Assembly (NCBI GenBank): GCA_002702705.1
Contig: PABH01000020.1
Span: 124,001-188,000 of the forward strand
DNA length: 64,000 nt
Origin: Anaerolineaceae bacterium
Lineage (GTDB): Bacteria > Chloroflexota > Anaerolineae > Anaerolineales > Anaerolineaceae
Reading direction: 5' to 3'
Part shown: in pieces, positions 18,175-28,326 of the stretch
Layout: every line of letters starts with the position of its first letter
Position numbering within the stretch: the stretch's first letter is position 1
Program-made: the position numbers and the translations under genes
The notes under the pieces: generated by a model
What the model saw: only the letters and a program-made list of their open reading frames with translations
What the model was told of the DNA's origin: nothing
Database searches by the model: none

Positions 18175-18723
18175 ATGAAATTTACTCAGTCAAAAATTCC
18201 AGATGTTGTAATAGTTGAACCGACTGTTTTTGGCGACCACCGTGGATATTTTATGGAAACCTTTCATATTGAAAAATTTAAACAAGCTGGGTTACCTACT
18301 TCTTTTTTGCAGCAAAACCAATCCGGATCCACAAAAGGGATATTAAGAGGATTGCATTATCAAATTCAACATGCCCAAGGAAAATTGGTAAGGGTGCTGA
18401 ATGGAGAAATTTTTGATGTGGCAGTAGATTTACGGAAGAAATCCGCCACGTTTGGGCAATGGGTCGGCGAAATTTTATCTGGGGAAAATAAAAAAATGTT
18501 ATGGGTTCCCCCTGGATTTGCTCACGGGTTCCTCGTTCTTAGTGATATGGCGGAAGTATTCTATAATGCCACTGATGTTTATGCACCGCAGTATGAAAGA
18601 ACCTTATTATGGAATGATCCTGATATTGGTATTCAATGGCCAATGGATAAAATCAAAGAACCAATATTGTCTGATAAAGATAAAAATGGAAAATTAATTA
18701 AGGAAGTGGAAATTTATGAATAA
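18175..18723 (+). CDS. rfbC: dTDP-4-dehydrorhamnose 3,5-epimerase
   Basis: RmlC epimerises dTDP-4-keto-6-deoxyglucose at C3 and C5, the third step of dTDP-L-rhamnose synthesis. The sequence has the cupin-type family pattern: DHRGYFMETF, QNQSGSTKGILRGLHYQ with catalytic H61, and VFYNATDVYAPQYER with Y130. Length 182 is normal. The ATG at 18175 has a GAGGGAG site just upstream; longer starts would run into the wzt gene. It overlaps rmlB by eight bases. The order here is rmlC-B-A-D. Confidence 0.95.
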   Translation: MKFTQSKIPDVVIVEPTVFGDHRGYFMETFHIEKFKQAGLPTSFLQQNQSGSTKGILRGLHYQIQHAQGKLVRVLNGEIFDVAVDLRKKSATFGQWVGEILSGENKKMLWVPPGFAHGFLVLSDMAEVFYNATDVYAPQYERTLLWNDPDIGIQWPMDKIKEPILSDKDKNGKLIKEVEIYE

Positions 18724-19810
18724 AAAACCTTTGAAGAATATATTGGTAACTGGCGGAGCTGGATTTATTGGTTCAAATTTTATTCATTATTTGTTAAAAA
18801 CGAATGAAAATTGTCAGGTAGTAAATCTTGACTCATTAACTTATGCGGGTTATTTGGAAAATCTTCGTTCAGTTCAGAATAACCCTAATTATACATTTCT
18901 AAAGCAAGATATTTGTGATTTTGATGCATTGAAGGCAGTATTTATTGATTACAAAATTGATACGGTAGTGCATTTTGCGGCCGAATCTCATGTAGATCGT
19001 TCAATCGCTAACCCGGGACAATTTATTCAAACCAATATTGTAGGCACATATAATTTATTAGAAATTGCGCGCAGTGTTTGGTCTGAAAATGGTGGTTTTG
19101 ATGGGAAGCATTTTCATCATGTGTCTACGGATGAAGTGTACGGTATGTTAATGATGGGTGATCCTGCTTTTACAGAAACAACACCCTATTCGCCAAATTC
19201 TCCCTATGCTGCCTCAAAAGCATCTAGTGATCATATTGTCCGTGCTTATTATCACACATTTAATTTACCCGTCACGATTACAAATTGTTCAAATAATTAC
19301 GGTCCAAATCAATATCCTGAAAAACTAATCCCATTAATAATATTAAATGCTGTTTCCGGTAAGCCATTGCCTATATATGGTGATGGTTTACAAATACGAG
19401 ATTGGTTGTATGTTGAAGACCATTGCGAAGCAATCCTTAAGGTGATTAAAGAAGGGACACTTGGTGAAACTTATAATGTAGGTGGTGGTAATCAGTTTCC
19501 AAATATTAAAATCGTAAAACAAATTTGTGCATTTTTAGATAAGGAACTACCAACCTCACCTTTCGTTCCACACGAAAATTTAATAACCTTTGTTAAAGAT
19601 CGTCCAGGTCATGATTTTCGCTATGATATAAATTTTGAGAAGATAAAACATGAGTTAAATTGGCAGCCTAAATTCAATTTAAATGAAGGCTTAATTTCAA
19701 CTGTAAAATGGTATTTAAGTAATCGAGATTGGATTGAGTCTGTTACGGGCAAACCCATATTCCAAGAATGGATTAATAATAATTATTCTGATCGAAAGGT
19801 GGCGAAATGA
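18716..19810 (+). CDS. rfbB: dTDP-glucose 4,6-dehydratase
   Basis: RmlB converts dTDP-glucose to dTDP-4-keto-6-deoxyglucose. The NAD motif GGAGFIG stands near residues 13-19, the STDEVYG motif with catalytic Asp-Glu near residue 139, and the [10 protein letters not shown] block holds the YxxxK pair. A C-terminal [10 protein letters not shown] motif is characteristic of the family. Length 364 is typical. It overlaps rmlC by eight bases and rmlA by four (ATGA). Confidence 0.96.
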   Translation: MNKKPLKNILVTGGAGFIGSNFIHYLLKTNENCQVVNLDSLTYAGYLENLRSVQNNPNYTFLKQDICDFDALKAVFIDYKIDTVVHFAAESHVDRSIANPGQFIQTNIVGTYNLLEIARSVWSENGGFDGKHFHHVSTDEVYGMLMMGDPAFTETTPYSPNSPYAASKASSDHIVRAYYHTFNLPVTITNCSNNYGPNQYPEKLIPLIILNAVSGKPLPIYGDGLQIRDWLYVEDHCEAILKVIKEGTLGETYNVGGGNQFPNIKIVKQICAFLDKELPTSPFVPHENLITFVKDRPGHDFRYDINFEKIKHELNWQPKFNLNEGLISTVKWYLSNRDWIESVTGKPIFQEWINNNYSDRKVAK

Positions 19811-20679
19811 AAGGTATTATTTTAGCAGGTGGGAAAGGAACTCGTTTATATCCCTTAACTCAAGTTATCAGTAAACAATTGTTACCCGTCTATGACAAAC
19901 CTATGGTGTACTACCCTTTATCGATGTTAATGTTAGCCGGGATAACTGAAATTTTGTTGATAAGCACACCGGAAGATTTACCATTGTTTGAAAGATTATT
20001 AAAAGATGGGGCTCAGTGGGGTCTTAATATAACTTACAAGGAACAAACTTATCCGCGTGGTTTAGCTGAAGCCTTTATTCTTGGAAAAGAATTTATTGGT
20101 AATGATTCCGTTGCTTTAATTTTAGGGGATAATATATTTTATGGTCGTGGAATAGCAAAATTATTACAAGCATCTGCTCAACGAAAACAAGGTGCGACTA
20201 TCTTTGCTTACCCGGTTCGCGATCCGGAACGATACGGAGTGGTTGAATTTGATGAATCAGGAATCGCCATTAGTATAGAAGAAAAACCCTCTATTCCAAA
20301 ATCACATTTTGCCGTACCGGGTATTTATTTTTATGATAATTCGATTGTTTCTTTGGCGGAAAATTTAAAACCTTCGCCACGTGGCGAATTAGAAATCACT
20401 GATATTAATCAAATTTATTTAGAGAAAAAAGAATTGTTTGTTGAAGTTTTAGGGCGTGGTGTTGCCTGGCTTGATGCTGGAAAACATGATTCTTTATTAC
20501 AAGCAGCTACTTTTGTCCAAACAGTTCAAGACAGACAGGGTATGATGATATCTTGTCCAGAAGAAATTGCTTACCGGATGGGTTTTATTACGAAAGAGGA
20601 ACTTTGGGAACTGGCACAAATTTATGCCTCAAATGATTATGGTCAATATTTGCTTGATTTGGTTAAAAACGGACTATGA
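19807..20679 (+). CDS. rfbA: Glucose-1-phosphate thymidylyltransferase
   Basis: RmlA makes dTDP-glucose from dTTP and glucose-1-phosphate, the first committed step of dTDP-rhamnose synthesis. The nucleotidyltransferase signature [11 protein letters not shown] stands at residues 8-18, followed by [18 protein letters not shown], and the LGDNIFYG metal-binding motif near residue 108. The length of 290 residues is normal for the short RmlA form. ATGA overlaps at both ends show tight coupling with rmlB and rmlD. Confidence 0.96.
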   Translation: MKGIILAGGKGTRLYPLTQVISKQLLPVYDKPMVYYPLSMLMLAGITEILLISTPEDLPLFERLLKDGAQWGLNITYKEQTYPRGLAEAFILGKEFIGNDSVALILGDNIFYGRGIAKLLQASAQRKQGATIFAYPVRDPERYGVVEFDESGIAISIEEKPSIPKSHFAVPGIYFYDNSIVSLAENLKPSPRGELEITDINQIYLEKKELFVEVLGRGVAWLDAGKHDSLLQAATFVQTVQDRQGMMISCPEEIAYRMGFITKEELWELAQIYASNDYGQYLLDLVKNGL

Positions 20680-21566
20680 TACAAAAGAAAATTCTTCTTC
20701 TTGGATCGAATGGGCAATTGGGATGGGAAGCACATCGACATTTAATAGGTTTTTCTGATGTTGTCGCAGTGGATTATCCGGATATTGATTTTTCGGAACC
20801 TGAACAAGTTTTAACAACGATTAAAGCAGTGAAACCTGATTTAATCTTTAATGCAGTGGCTTATACAGCAGTAGACTTAGCTGAAGATAAAAAAGACCTA
20901 GCCTATAAAATCAATGCATATACACCTGGTGAAATTGGAACGTATTGCAAAACTGCGAACATCCCTTTAATTCATTTTTCCACTGATTATGTTTTTGATG
21001 GAAAAAAAGGTAGCGATTATACTGAATTAGATGAACCAAATCCGTTGAATATTTATGGAAAATCAAAACTACTGGGGGAAGAATTGATTAGAGAAAGTGA
21101 ATGTCTCTTTTGGACTATCAGAACGAGCTGGGTATACAGCAACCGTGAAGGTGGGTTTTTAAAAAAAGCTTTACATTGGGCGAAAACAAACGAAGAATTA
21201 AAAATCGTTGATGATCAAATTGGAAATCCTACTTGGTGTCGAGCACTTGCAAATGCAGTTTCTATTGTTCTTGCACAAAATTCACAAACTTGGGATCAAT
21301 TATTTTTCGATACACAAGGTTTGTATCATCTAGCAGGCTGGGGAAGTGCTTCACGATTTGATTGGACACAACAAATAATGAATGTTTCCCGAAAAAAACA
21401 TGATTTGATGGTGAAAAATATTATTCCCGTAAAAACAAACGAATTTCCAGCACCGGCGGAACGTCCAACGCATTCAGCATTAAATTGTGAAAAGTTTGAA
21501 AAAACCTTCAATTTAAAGCTGCCAGATTGGCGCGATGCGGTTCGTTTGGTAATGGAAGAGATTTAA
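20676..21566 (+). CDS. rfbD: dTDP-4-dehydrorhamnose reductase
   Basis: RmlD reduces dTDP-4-keto-L-rhamnose to dTDP-L-rhamnose. The SDR nucleotide-binding motif GSNGQLGWE is at the N-terminus; the family segments [26 protein letters not shown] and YGKSKLLGE (YxxxK) follow in order, and [16 protein letters not shown] closes the protein. Length 296 is typical. It overlaps rmlA (ATGA) and the following glycosyltransferase (TAATG). Confidence 0.95.
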   Translation: MIQKKILLLGSNGQLGWEAHRHLIGFSDVVAVDYPDIDFSEPEQVLTTIKAVKPDLIFNAVAYTAVDLAEDKKDLAYKINAYTPGEIGTYCKTANIPLIHFSTDYVFDGKKGSDYTELDEPNPLNIYGKSKLLGEELIRESECLFWTIRTSWVYSNREGGFLKKALHWAKTNEELKIVDDQIGNPTWCRALANAVSIVLAQNSQTWDQLFFDTQGLYHLAGWGSASRFDWTQQIMNVSRKKHDLMVKNIIPVKTNEFPAPAERPTHSALNCEKFEKTFNLKLPDWRDAVRLVMEEI

Positions 21567-22738
21567 TGTTTAATAAATATTTTGGATTAAAAAAAATAAG
21601 TATAGGTAAGAATAAAAATGTTTTTGTTGAGGAAAAAAGCATTAACGATTACCGAAATTTAATTTTCAGTATCCAAAATATACCATCTAAAAATTCAGCA
21701 GAACCAGTTGATTTGGGTCAAAAATTTAAAAATTTAGTCTCTATTGTTTTGGTTACTTATAATAGTGAAATATGGTTAGACTCATTAATTAAAAGTATAA
21801 ATGAATCCGAATACTTCATTAAAGAAGTGGTTATTGTTGATAATGGCTCAAGGGATCAAACGATTGAGATTATTCGTGAAGAAATACCAAACGCGAAATT
21901 GATCGTAAATGAAAATGGTCGTTCTCTGGCGAGTGCAATCAATTTAGGGATCCATCATTCCTCTGCCAAATTTTTATTTATCATTAATCCGGATGTAACA
22001 TTTTCTAAAAAGTCATTACTTTATTTATTAAAAAAAGCAGCTACCGATAAGGGTGCCAGAATAGTATCACCCAAGTTAATGCTAATGGATAATCCTCAAT
22101 TTATTAATGGTGTTGGAAATTTTGTTGGACCGTTTTATTGGGGCTATGATTGTGGTTTAGGACATTTGGATGTAGGACAGTTTGATGAGATAAAAACACT
22201 CAGATCCGGTTGTTTTGCAGCAATTATGGTTCCAAGAGAAATAATCGATTCAGTTGGTTTGGTTGATGAAGCATATGAGTTATATTATGAAGATGTAGAT
22301 TGGTGTTTACGCGCAAGAGATCTGGGTCATGAGCTGTTTTTTGAACCAAATGCGATTGTTTACCATGCTTATATTGGGCATCAGGCAGCGAAAAATATTA
22401 TTACTCCAAACAAACTTTTAAATGTAACGTATGGGCGTTTAAGATTAATAAAAAAAATGGGTGATAAACAGACTTTTATCCGTTTTTTGGTGTCTTATTT
22501 TATATTTGATTTGTTATATTGTGGTTATTCACTGGTTGTCTTTCGATTTAAGAATATTAAATCGATCATTAAGGGATGGAAAAAATTTCTTTCTGAGTAT
22601 AAAGAAATTTTTTCCAATCCAAAAATAAATAATAAAGAAAATCTTTTTGGGAAGCATGAGAAGCGATTTTTTCCAAGAGTCAAGAATGGTTTACCCGTTC
22701 TTACAAGTGCAATGATAAAAGAGGGGAAATATCAATGA
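21566..22738 (+). CDS. Glycosyltransferase family 2, rhamnosyltransferase-like
   Basis: A 390-residue GT-A enzyme. After a leader of about 50 residues, the GT2 core shows SIVLVTYNSE, VVIVDNGSRDQT (nucleotide-binding aspartates), NPDV (DxD-equivalent), and YELYYEDVDWCLRARDLG with the catalytic ED pair common in rhamnosyltransferases. The C-terminal part has one hydrophobic segment. Its position right after rmlCBAD makes dTDP-rhamnose a reasonable donor, but this is inference. I chose the ATG at 21566, which overlaps the rmlD stop as TAATG. Confidence 0.86.
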   Translation: MFNKYFGLKKISIGKNKNVFVEEKSINDYRNLIFSIQNIPSKNSAEPVDLGQKFKNLVSIVLVTYNSEIWLDSLIKSINESEYFIKEVVIVDNGSRDQTIEIIREEIPNAKLIVNENGRSLASAINLGIHHSSAKFLFIINPDVTFSKKSLLYLLKKAATDKGARIVSPKLMLMDNPQFINGVGNFVGPFYWGYDCGLGHLDVGQFDEIKTLRSGCFAAIMVPREIIDSVGLVDEAYELYYEDVDWCLRARDLGHELFFEPNAIVYHAYIGHQAAKNIITPNKLLNVTYGRLRLIKKMGDKQTFIRFLVSYFIFDLLYCGYSLVVFRFKNIKSIIKGWKKFLSEYKEIFSNPKINNKENLFGKHEKRFFPRVKNGLPVLTSAMIKEGKYQ

Positions 22739-24057
22739 ATCGTATTCTCATTATCAGTATCGATTCAATTGGAACAATGATGTCGGGGGCTGGATTACGG
22801 TATTTGTCTTTGGCTCAAGAATTATCGAAATCCATTGATGTAACTTTAGCTGTGCCGAATGACAACCCGCCTAAAATTGACGGTATTAGTGTGTTTTCAT
22901 TTAATCCCGATCATCTGAAAGATTTAAATGATATATTAAATGATTTTGAGAATGTACTTGTTTCTGGTATCTTTGCTTTGCGTTTAAAAGGTATAGAAAA
23001 AACCAAGGCAAAAATTATTGTTGATTTATATGATCCGATTATTTTAGAAAATTTATTTTACGAAAATAAACATTCAATAAAGAAAAAAATTTTTAATCAT
23101 TTCCGTTCCATTCAATTAACGAATCATCTTGCAAAAATCGGCGATTTTTTTATTTGCGGCAGTGAGCGTCAGCGTGATTTTTGGTTGGGCGTTTTGGCGG
23201 CTAATGGAAGGATCAACCCTGTAAATTTTGAGTTAAGTTCAGATTTCAGAAATTTAATAGATGTGGTAGGTTTTGGGTTAACCGAAACTAAGTTTGAATC
23301 AGACCATTTTTTACGAAAACTTTATCCTCAAATCGAGGTGGACGCAAAAATTGTTTTGTGGGGTGGGGGTGTATGGGATTGGTTAAATCCAATACCGTTA
23401 ATAAAAATTTGGAAAAATATATTAGCTGAAGAACCTAAGGCAAAACTAGTTTTTTTAGGGATTGAACATCCTAATCCCAGTGTGCCCAAACATAAAATTG
23501 TTGATGAATTGATTTCTGAGGCTAAATTAATTGGCGAATTTGAAAAAAGTATTTTCTTTATCAATTGGCTTTCTTTAGATGATCGTAAAAAACTTCTTTC
23601 CGAATCAAAAGTGGGTGTCACTTTACATAAAAATCACATTGAAACACACTTTTCAATTCGCACACGGGTTATTGATTATATTTGGGCGAGAATTCCTATT
23701 TTAATTAGTGAAGGTGATATCACGAGCGAATGGGTAAAAAAATATAATCTTGGTGAAGTGGTACCTTTTGATGATGAAAATCAACTTGAAAAGGCAATGA
23801 TAAAATTATTGTCTTTTGATAAAAACGATTTTTACCATAATTTTGATGAAATAAGGACATTATTGTTTTGGGATCAGCAAATTAAACCGCTGAAGAATTT
23901 TTGTAAAGATGGTAAAAAAACCTTAGATAAGCAATACAATCAAAGTTTTTTTTATGGAAATATTTCCAGAAATAATATAAACTATCTTTTAACGGCAATT
24001 AAACTTGGTCAAACCGGAGATTTAATAAATAAAATTAGAAAGCGCTTTAAAATATGA
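22735..24057 (+). CDS. Glycosyltransferase, GT4-like (GT-B fold)
   Basis: A 440-residue protein with GT-B character. The N-terminus reads MNRILIISID with a GAGLRYLSLAQELS acceptor-side helix, the middle has a donor-side strand KIVLWGGGVWDWLNP, and later FINWLSLDDRKKLLSESKVGV and the ETHFSIRTRVIDYIWARIPI segment that replaces the usual GT4 E-x7-E region. It overlaps both neighbours as ATGA. Donor and acceptor are unknown. The gene is longer and less canonical than other GT4 genes in the locus. Confidence 0.75.
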   Translation: MNRILIISIDSIGTMMSGAGLRYLSLAQELSKSIDVTLAVPNDNPPKIDGISVFSFNPDHLKDLNDILNDFENVLVSGIFALRLKGIEKTKAKIIVDLYDPIILENLFYENKHSIKKKIFNHFRSIQLTNHLAKIGDFFICGSERQRDFWLGVLAANGRINPVNFELSSDFRNLIDVVGFGLTETKFESDHFLRKLYPQIEVDAKIVLWGGGVWDWLNPIPLIKIWKNILAEEPKAKLVFLGIEHPNPSVPKHKIVDELISEAKLIGEFEKSIFFINWLSLDDRKKLLSESKVGVTLHKNHIETHFSIRTRVIDYIWARIPILISEGDITSEWVKKYNLGEVVPFDDENQLEKAMIKLLSFDKNDFYHNFDEIRTLLFWDQQIKPLKNFCKDGKKTLDKQYNQSFFYGNISRNNINYLLTAIKLGQTGDLINKIRKRFKI

Positions 24058-25199
24058 GTAACTGCCGGCCAAAAATTGTGATTGACGCGACCGCTTTGCC
24101 TAAAAAACCGGTAGGTGCGGGTAGATATATCATTAATCTTATTCATCAAATTCTTACAATTAATGAAGAATTTGATATTAAAGTGATAGCTCATGAAGAT
24201 GACTTTGATTTATTTGATTTAAATTCAGACAAAAAGCAACACTTCATTTTTATCAAAGATTTCGGTAGGGCTTACCGGCTGATTTGGGAACAAATAGAGT
24301 TGCCCTTTTTATTACTCAAAGAAAAGGCTGATTGTTATCATGGTTTACATTATAGCCGACCAATTCTTACGCCTTGTCCAACGATTACAACAATTCACGA
24401 TATGACTTTTTTTGTTATGCCTGAAAAGCATATTTGGTTAAAAAGATTTTATTTTCGTTTTTTTATTATTTATAGCAATTGGTTTTCCAGATTGTTGTTA
24501 AGTGTTTCCGAAAACACAAAAAAAGATTTAAAAAAGTTTTTAAATGTATCAAATGAAAAAATTATAGTTACACCCCTTGGGGTTTCTGAAAAATACAAAA
24601 GAATAAATGATGATTATTTGCTTGATTCCACCCGTGAAAAATATCATCTTCCTGATCAATTCTTGTTATTTGTGGGTTTGATTGAACCACGAAAAAATGT
24701 TCCCCTATTACTGGAATCCTACGCAGAAATTGTAAAAGACAATCAAAATAAAGATTTAAAATTAGTAATTGCTGGACGCTTGGGTTGGGGCTCTGATAAT
24801 ATTAATCAATTGGTCGATAAATTAGAAATAAATGATGATGTTTTTTTTCCAGGCTATATTGACGAGGAAGATTTACCTGCATTATTAAGTTTGGCAGATA
24901 TTTTTGTCTATCCGTCTGCATACGAAGGTTTTGGATTACCGGTATTGGAAGCAATGGCTTGTGGTACGCCTGTTATCACTACAAATGTATCATCTATGCC
25001 TGAGTTTGTTGGAGAGAATGGAATTTTGGTTCCTCCGAATGATAAGCCTGAGTTGGTAAAAGCCATTAAAACTATGATCAATCAAAAAAATGATGTAAGG
25101 TTTCAATCAGAGAGTTTAATTAATCAGGCAAAACAATTTACTTGGAAAAAAACAGCTGAGTTAACCTTGGCAGCATACTCTGAAGTAGTAAAAAAATAA
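24054..25199 (+). CDS. Glycosyltransferase family 4, mannosyltransferase-like
   Basis: A canonical 381-residue GT4 enzyme: GAGRYIINLIHQ near the N-terminus, TIHDMTF, SVSENTKKDL, LFVGLIEPRKNVPLLLESY, and the donor-binding segment YPSAYEGFGLPVLEAMACGTP containing the E-x7-E motif. Such enzymes are often mannosyl- or rhamnosyltransferases in surface polysaccharide loci. It starts by ATGA overlap with the preceding glycosyltransferase and is followed by a GT2 gene 11 bases later. Confidence 0.9.
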   Translation: MSNCRPKIVIDATALPKKPVGAGRYIINLIHQILTINEEFDIKVIAHEDDFDLFDLNSDKKQHFIFIKDFGRAYRLIWEQIELPFLLLKEKADCYHGLHYSRPILTPCPTITTIHDMTFFVMPEKHIWLKRFYFRFFIIYSNWFSRLLLSVSENTKKDLKKFLNVSNEKIIVTPLGVSEKYKRINDDYLLDSTREKYHLPDQFLLFVGLIEPRKNVPLLLESYAEIVKDNQNKDLKLVIAGRLGWGSDNINQLVDKLEINDDVFFPGYIDEEDLPALLSLADIFVYPSAYEGFGLPVLEAMACGTPVITTNVSSMPEFVGENGILVPPNDKPELVKAIKTMINQKNDVRFQSESLINQAKQFTWKKTAELTLAAYSEVVKK

Positions 25200-25210
25200 A
25201 AAGGGGAAAA

Positions 25211-26107
25211 ATGGATATATCTTTTTGTATTGTCTCATACAATTCTGCAGAAATCATTAAAAAATGTTTAGATGCATTATTAACTTCTGATTTTCAAGGA
25301 TTAAAGATCGAAGTAATCGTCGCAGATAATGGTTCATCTGACCAATCTGTGGAAATTTTAACCCAAGAGTTTCCTGAAGTTTTCATCATACAAAATGATG
25401 AAAATCTTGGTTACACAAAAGCAATGAACTTGTGTATTAAAAAAGCTACTGGAAAATATGTTGTACAGTTAAATCCAGATACAATTTCTCTAAAAGATAC
25501 ATTTATTAAATTATTTCAATGGATGGAAACCAATCCTGATATTGGAATCTGTACACCAAAAATATTAAATAGAGACGGAACACTTCAAAAGCAATGCCGT
25601 AGGAGTTTTGCAAAACCCTGGGATGTTTTAACTTATTTTTTGCATCTAGATCGGGTCTTTCCGAAGTCAAAATTATTTGGTCGATATTTGCTTACTTATC
25701 GTTCAAATGATGAAATATTTGATGTGGATGCGGTTTCAGGTTCGTGTATGTTTATTCGCAGTAAAGTCTTTACGGATGTAGGCTTATTGGATGAAAGATT
25801 TTTCGCTTACCAAGAAGATGCTGATTTTTGTTTCCGAACAAAACAAAAAGGTTGGCGTACCGTATTTTATCCGTATGCTGAAATTTTTCATTGGGGCGGC
25901 TTGGGTGGATCACGGCATCGTCCATACAGGGCAATTTATGAGTGGCATAAATCTTATTTTTTGTATTATCAAAAAAACCTGGCAAAAGATTATTTTTTTA
26001 TCATAAATTGGTTTATGTATTTTGCTATGTTAATTAAACTAATCTTTTCCATGATAGGTGCGGCAATTGCCAAAGACAAAATTGTGGGAACTAAAAAACC
26101 CATGTAA
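25211..26107 (+). CDS. Glycosyltransferase family 2
   Basis: A 298-residue GT-A enzyme. It shows SFCIVSYNSAEI, VIVADNGSSDQS, LNPDT (DxD equivalent), SGSCMFIRSKVF and the late motif FFAYQEDADFCFRTKQKGW with a catalytic acidic cluster. One hydrophobic segment near the C-terminus may anchor it to the membrane. It is the last gene of the polysaccharide locus and is followed by a strong bidirectional terminator. A GGGGAA ribosome binding site precedes the ATG. Confidence 0.88.
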   Translation: MDISFCIVSYNSAEIIKKCLDALLTSDFQGLKIEVIVADNGSSDQSVEILTQEFPEVFIIQNDENLGYTKAMNLCIKKATGKYVVQLNPDTISLKDTFIKLFQWMETNPDIGICTPKILNRDGTLQKQCRRSFAKPWDVLTYFLHLDRVFPKSKLFGRYLLTYRSNDEIFDVDAVSGSCMFIRSKVFTDVGLLDERFFAYQEDADFCFRTKQKGWRTVFYPYAEIFHWGGLGGSRHRPYRAIYEWHKSYFLYYQKNLAKDYFFIINWFMYFAMLIKLIFSMIGAAIAKDKIVGTKKPM

Positions 26108-26124
26108 TTCAAAAAATTATAGAA

Positions 26125-26160
26125 AAAAGAGCTTGACTCGGAATGAAATCAAGCTCTTTT
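26125..26160. terminator. Bidirectional rho-independent terminator between the polysaccharide locus and metG
   Basis: A perfect 12-bp inverted repeat, AAAAGAGCTTGA and TCAAGCTCTTTT, with a 12-base loop. It sits between the convergent ends of the last glycosyltransferase gene and metG, with U-tracts in both directions. Confidence 0.9.
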
Positions 26161-26165
26161 AGAAT

Positions 26166-27947
26166 CTAACCCAAGCGATTACGCTCTTCTTCAACAATAG
26201 AAGGATCTAGCTTTTTGAATAAAGGTAGTGGTTTTTGGAAAAGATGACCTGGTTGTAATTTGCTTGGTTCCCAACGCCCTGTTGCTTCAGTAGAATCATA
26301 TCTTAATATGGTATGGGTTCCCAAGTTGTCATTTTCCTCAGTTAGGTACTGTTTTCCAAATAATTTGCCAGGATAGCCTAAATACTCATGCAGGTTTTCA
26401 CTTGTGAATGGGATAAAAGGTGAAAACAAAACTTTTAAGGAATCTATGGCCCGCATAGCGGTATAAATTGCCCTTGCAGCTGCAGGTTTGTCTGTTTTTA
26501 TAGTCACCCAAGGGGCAGTTTGGTCTAGATATTTATTTACCTCTGAGGCAATTCGCATTGCTTCTTGTAAAGCAGCTCTTAATCGAACAGCTTCTATTTC
26601 TTTTCCAACACTATCAAATCCTGCCTCAACTGTATTTATCAAATCAAGATCCATTTGTGTGTGTTCGCCTGGATCAGGTACAATACCTTCCCAATGTTTG
26701 TAGGCGAAAGATAATACACGATTTGCCAAATTACCCCATGTGGCAACCAATTCATCATTGTTCCTGTGGTAAAAATCATTCCAATCCCAGTCCGCATCCC
26801 TTGATTCCGGCATCGTCACAGTTAAATAGTATCGAAGAGGATCGGGGTCATATCGAGAAAGAAAATCCCGACCATAAACTGCCCAGTTCCGTGATCCTGA
26901 TATTTTTTGACCTTCCAGATTCAGAAACTCATTAGCAGGAACGTCGTAAGGTAATACGAGTGGTTTTGGCTCTGCAGCACCCATCATTTCATCAAAGGTT
27001 GTTGATAAACCTAATAACTCTGCTGGCCAAATAATTGCATGGAAAGGAATATTGTCTTTTCCGATAAAGTAAAATGATTTGGTTTCTTGATTAGTCCACC
27101 AATCTCGCCAAGCATCTGAATCATTAGTTAGTTTTCCAAATTCAATTGCAGCAGATAAATAACCGATGACTGCTTCAAACCAAACATATAGGCATTTTCC
27201 TTCTTGACCTTTTATTGGAACAGGAATACCCCAATCCAAATCGCGGGTAATTGGACGCCCTCGCAAACCATCCGTTTGAATTTGTCCTAGCGATTGACGT
27301 AAAACATTCTGACGCCAATAAGATTCGCGCTCTGTTAAGAACTTTTCGATTTCCGGTTCTAATTTCCCCAAATCCAGGAAAAAGTGTTCCGTTTCCTTTA
27401 ACATGGGGGTTGAATTGTCGATTTTTGACCTTGGGTTGATAAGTTTCCCGGGTTCTAGTAAATTGCCGCATTTGTCGCATTGGTCACTCCGGGCATTATC
27501 ATAACCACAAATATAACAGGTACCTTCCACATATCGATCAGGGAGAAACCTATTTTGAGCTGGAGAATACCATTGTTCCTGTGTTTGTTGATACATAAAC
27601 CCGTTTTGTTTCAGGGCTAAGAATATTTTTTGTGCCACATCAAAATGATTTTCAGTGTGTGTACTCGTAAACACATCGTATGTTAATCCAAGTTGTTGAA
27701 ATAGATCTAAAAATCCTTCGTGAAATCGCTGATAAACTGCTAAGGGAGTTGTGTTTTCTGCATCAGCACGAACGGTTATCGGTGTGCCATGTGCATCAGA
27801 ACCAGAAACCATGAGTACTTTCCGACCCTTTAATCGATGGTACCTTGCTGCAATATCCGCGGGTAAATAGGAGCCTGTAAGATTGCCTACATGAATCTCA
27901 GCATTTGCATAAGGCCATGCAACTGCAATGAGTACGGTTTCTGACAT
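26166..27947 (-). CDS. metG: Methionyl-tRNA synthetase
   Basis: Charges tRNA-Met with methionine. The class I HIGH motif appears as HVGN in PYANAEIHVGNL, the zinc knuckle as CYICG followed by CDKC, and the KMSKS loop as KISGS. Length 593 matches the form without the C-terminal dimerisation/tRNA-binding domain. The ATG at 27947 has a GAGGTG site; an upstream in-frame start would add 18 unconserved residues. It stands alone, convergent with the polysaccharide locus, and is divergent from a small promoter unit. I see no T-box in the 5' region. Confidence 0.96.
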   Translation of the reverse strand: MSETVLIAVAWPYANAEIHVGNLTGSYLPADIAARYHRLKGRKVLMVSGSDAHGTPITVRADAENTTPLAVYQRFHEGFLDLFQQLGLTYDVFTSTHTENHFDVAQKIFLALKQNGFMYQQTQEQWYSPAQNRFLPDRYVEGTCYICGYDNARSDQCDKCGNLLEPGKLINPRSKIDNSTPMLKETEHFFLDLGKLEPEIEKFLTERESYWRQNVLRQSLGQIQTDGLRGRPITRDLDWGIPVPIKGQEGKCLYVWFEAVIGYLSAAIEFGKLTNDSDAWRDWWTNQETKSFYFIGKDNIPFHAIIWPAELLGLSTTFDEMMGAAEPKPLVLPYDVPANEFLNLEGQKISGSRNWAVYGRDFLSRYDPDPLRYYLTVTMPESRDADWDWNDFYHRNNDELVATWGNLANRVLSFAYKHWEGIVPDPGEHTQMDLDLINTVEAGFDSVGKEIEAVRLRAALQEAMRIASEVNKYLDQTAPWVTIKTDKPAAARAIYTAMRAIDSLKVLFSPFIPFTSENLHEYLGYPGKLFGKQYLTEENDNLGTHTILRYDSTEATGRWEPSKLQPGHLFQKPLPLFKKLDPSIVEEERNRLG

Positions 27948-28028
27948 ATAATCACCTCTATAATCCTGTGTTTTTATTGTAAAAATTTTATCATGTTTCA
28001 AAATTTAAGTGGAGTTCCATTAAAAAAC

Positions 28029-28058
28029 TTGACATAGAGGTCAATCAATGTGTAGAAT
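28029..28058 (+). promoter_or_regulatory. Sigma-70-type promoter for the small transcription unit
   Basis: A perfect TTGACA at 28029-28034 and TAGAAT at 28053-28058 with an 18-base spacer. It points to the short ORF at 28108 and the ABC ATPase gene beyond. Confidence 0.65.
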
Positions 28059-28107
28059 CATTATTATGAAACCATGTAATTTTGTTAAAAAGGAGATAAA
28101 TAACCTT

Positions 28108-28260
28108 ATGGTGTCTGAAGACACTGATGGTGGATCTGAAAGCGTACCTCCCAGTAGACGTAGCTTTAATCCATTATCAACAAACCAAATAAATCAATCT
28201 ATTGCGGAGAATAATATTCTCCAAAATCGGTATAGGTTTCAAGGAGTCAGCAGCTTTTAA
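28108..28260 (+). CDS. Small ORF, 50 residues, function unknown (possible leader peptide)
   Basis: An AAGGAG site precedes this 50-codon frame by 12 bases, which is a little long. The same frame can be read from an ATG at 28048. The peptide is hydrophilic and rich in serine and asparagine, with no signal or membrane segment, and ends in NRYRFQGVSSF. It sits between a good promoter and a stable hairpin, before the atypical ABC ATPase at 28358. It may be a real small protein, a leader peptide, or chance. The last residues faintly recall the start of bacterial Ser/Thr kinase domains, but no kinase follows. The 410-bp stretch between metG and the ABC gene holds this ORF, its promoter and the hairpins. 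Confidence 0.4.
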   Translation: MVSEDTDGGSESVPPSRRSFNPLSTNQINQSIAENNILQNRYRFQGVSSF

Positions 28261-28293
28261 GGTGATATTTCAACACCTTGTTTAGGTAATTAT

Positions 28294-28326
28294 CCGGCTG
28301 GCTTCTTAACCAGCCGGTGTTTGTTT
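28294..28326 (+). terminator. Hairpin terminator or attenuator before the ABC ATPase gene
   Basis: CCGGCTGG and CCAGCCGG form a perfect 8-bp GC-rich stem with an 8-base loop (28294-28317), followed by a broken T-run TGTTTGTTT. A smaller hairpin GGTG/CACC at 28261-28277 precedes it. The AACACC arm at 28272-28277 could pair instead with GGTGTT at 28316-28321, an arrangement that would compete with both hairpins. Confidence 0.6.

Noticed and set aside
27948-28028. T-box or riboswitch upstream of metG
   Set aside because: The stretch is short and AT-rich, without a T-box sequence, a specifier stem or a terminator hairpin.
28201-28260. Remnant of a Ser/Thr kinase N-terminus in the small ORF
   Set aside because: Only a few residues (NRYRF) recall the motif; no glycine loop or kinase sequence follows in any frame.
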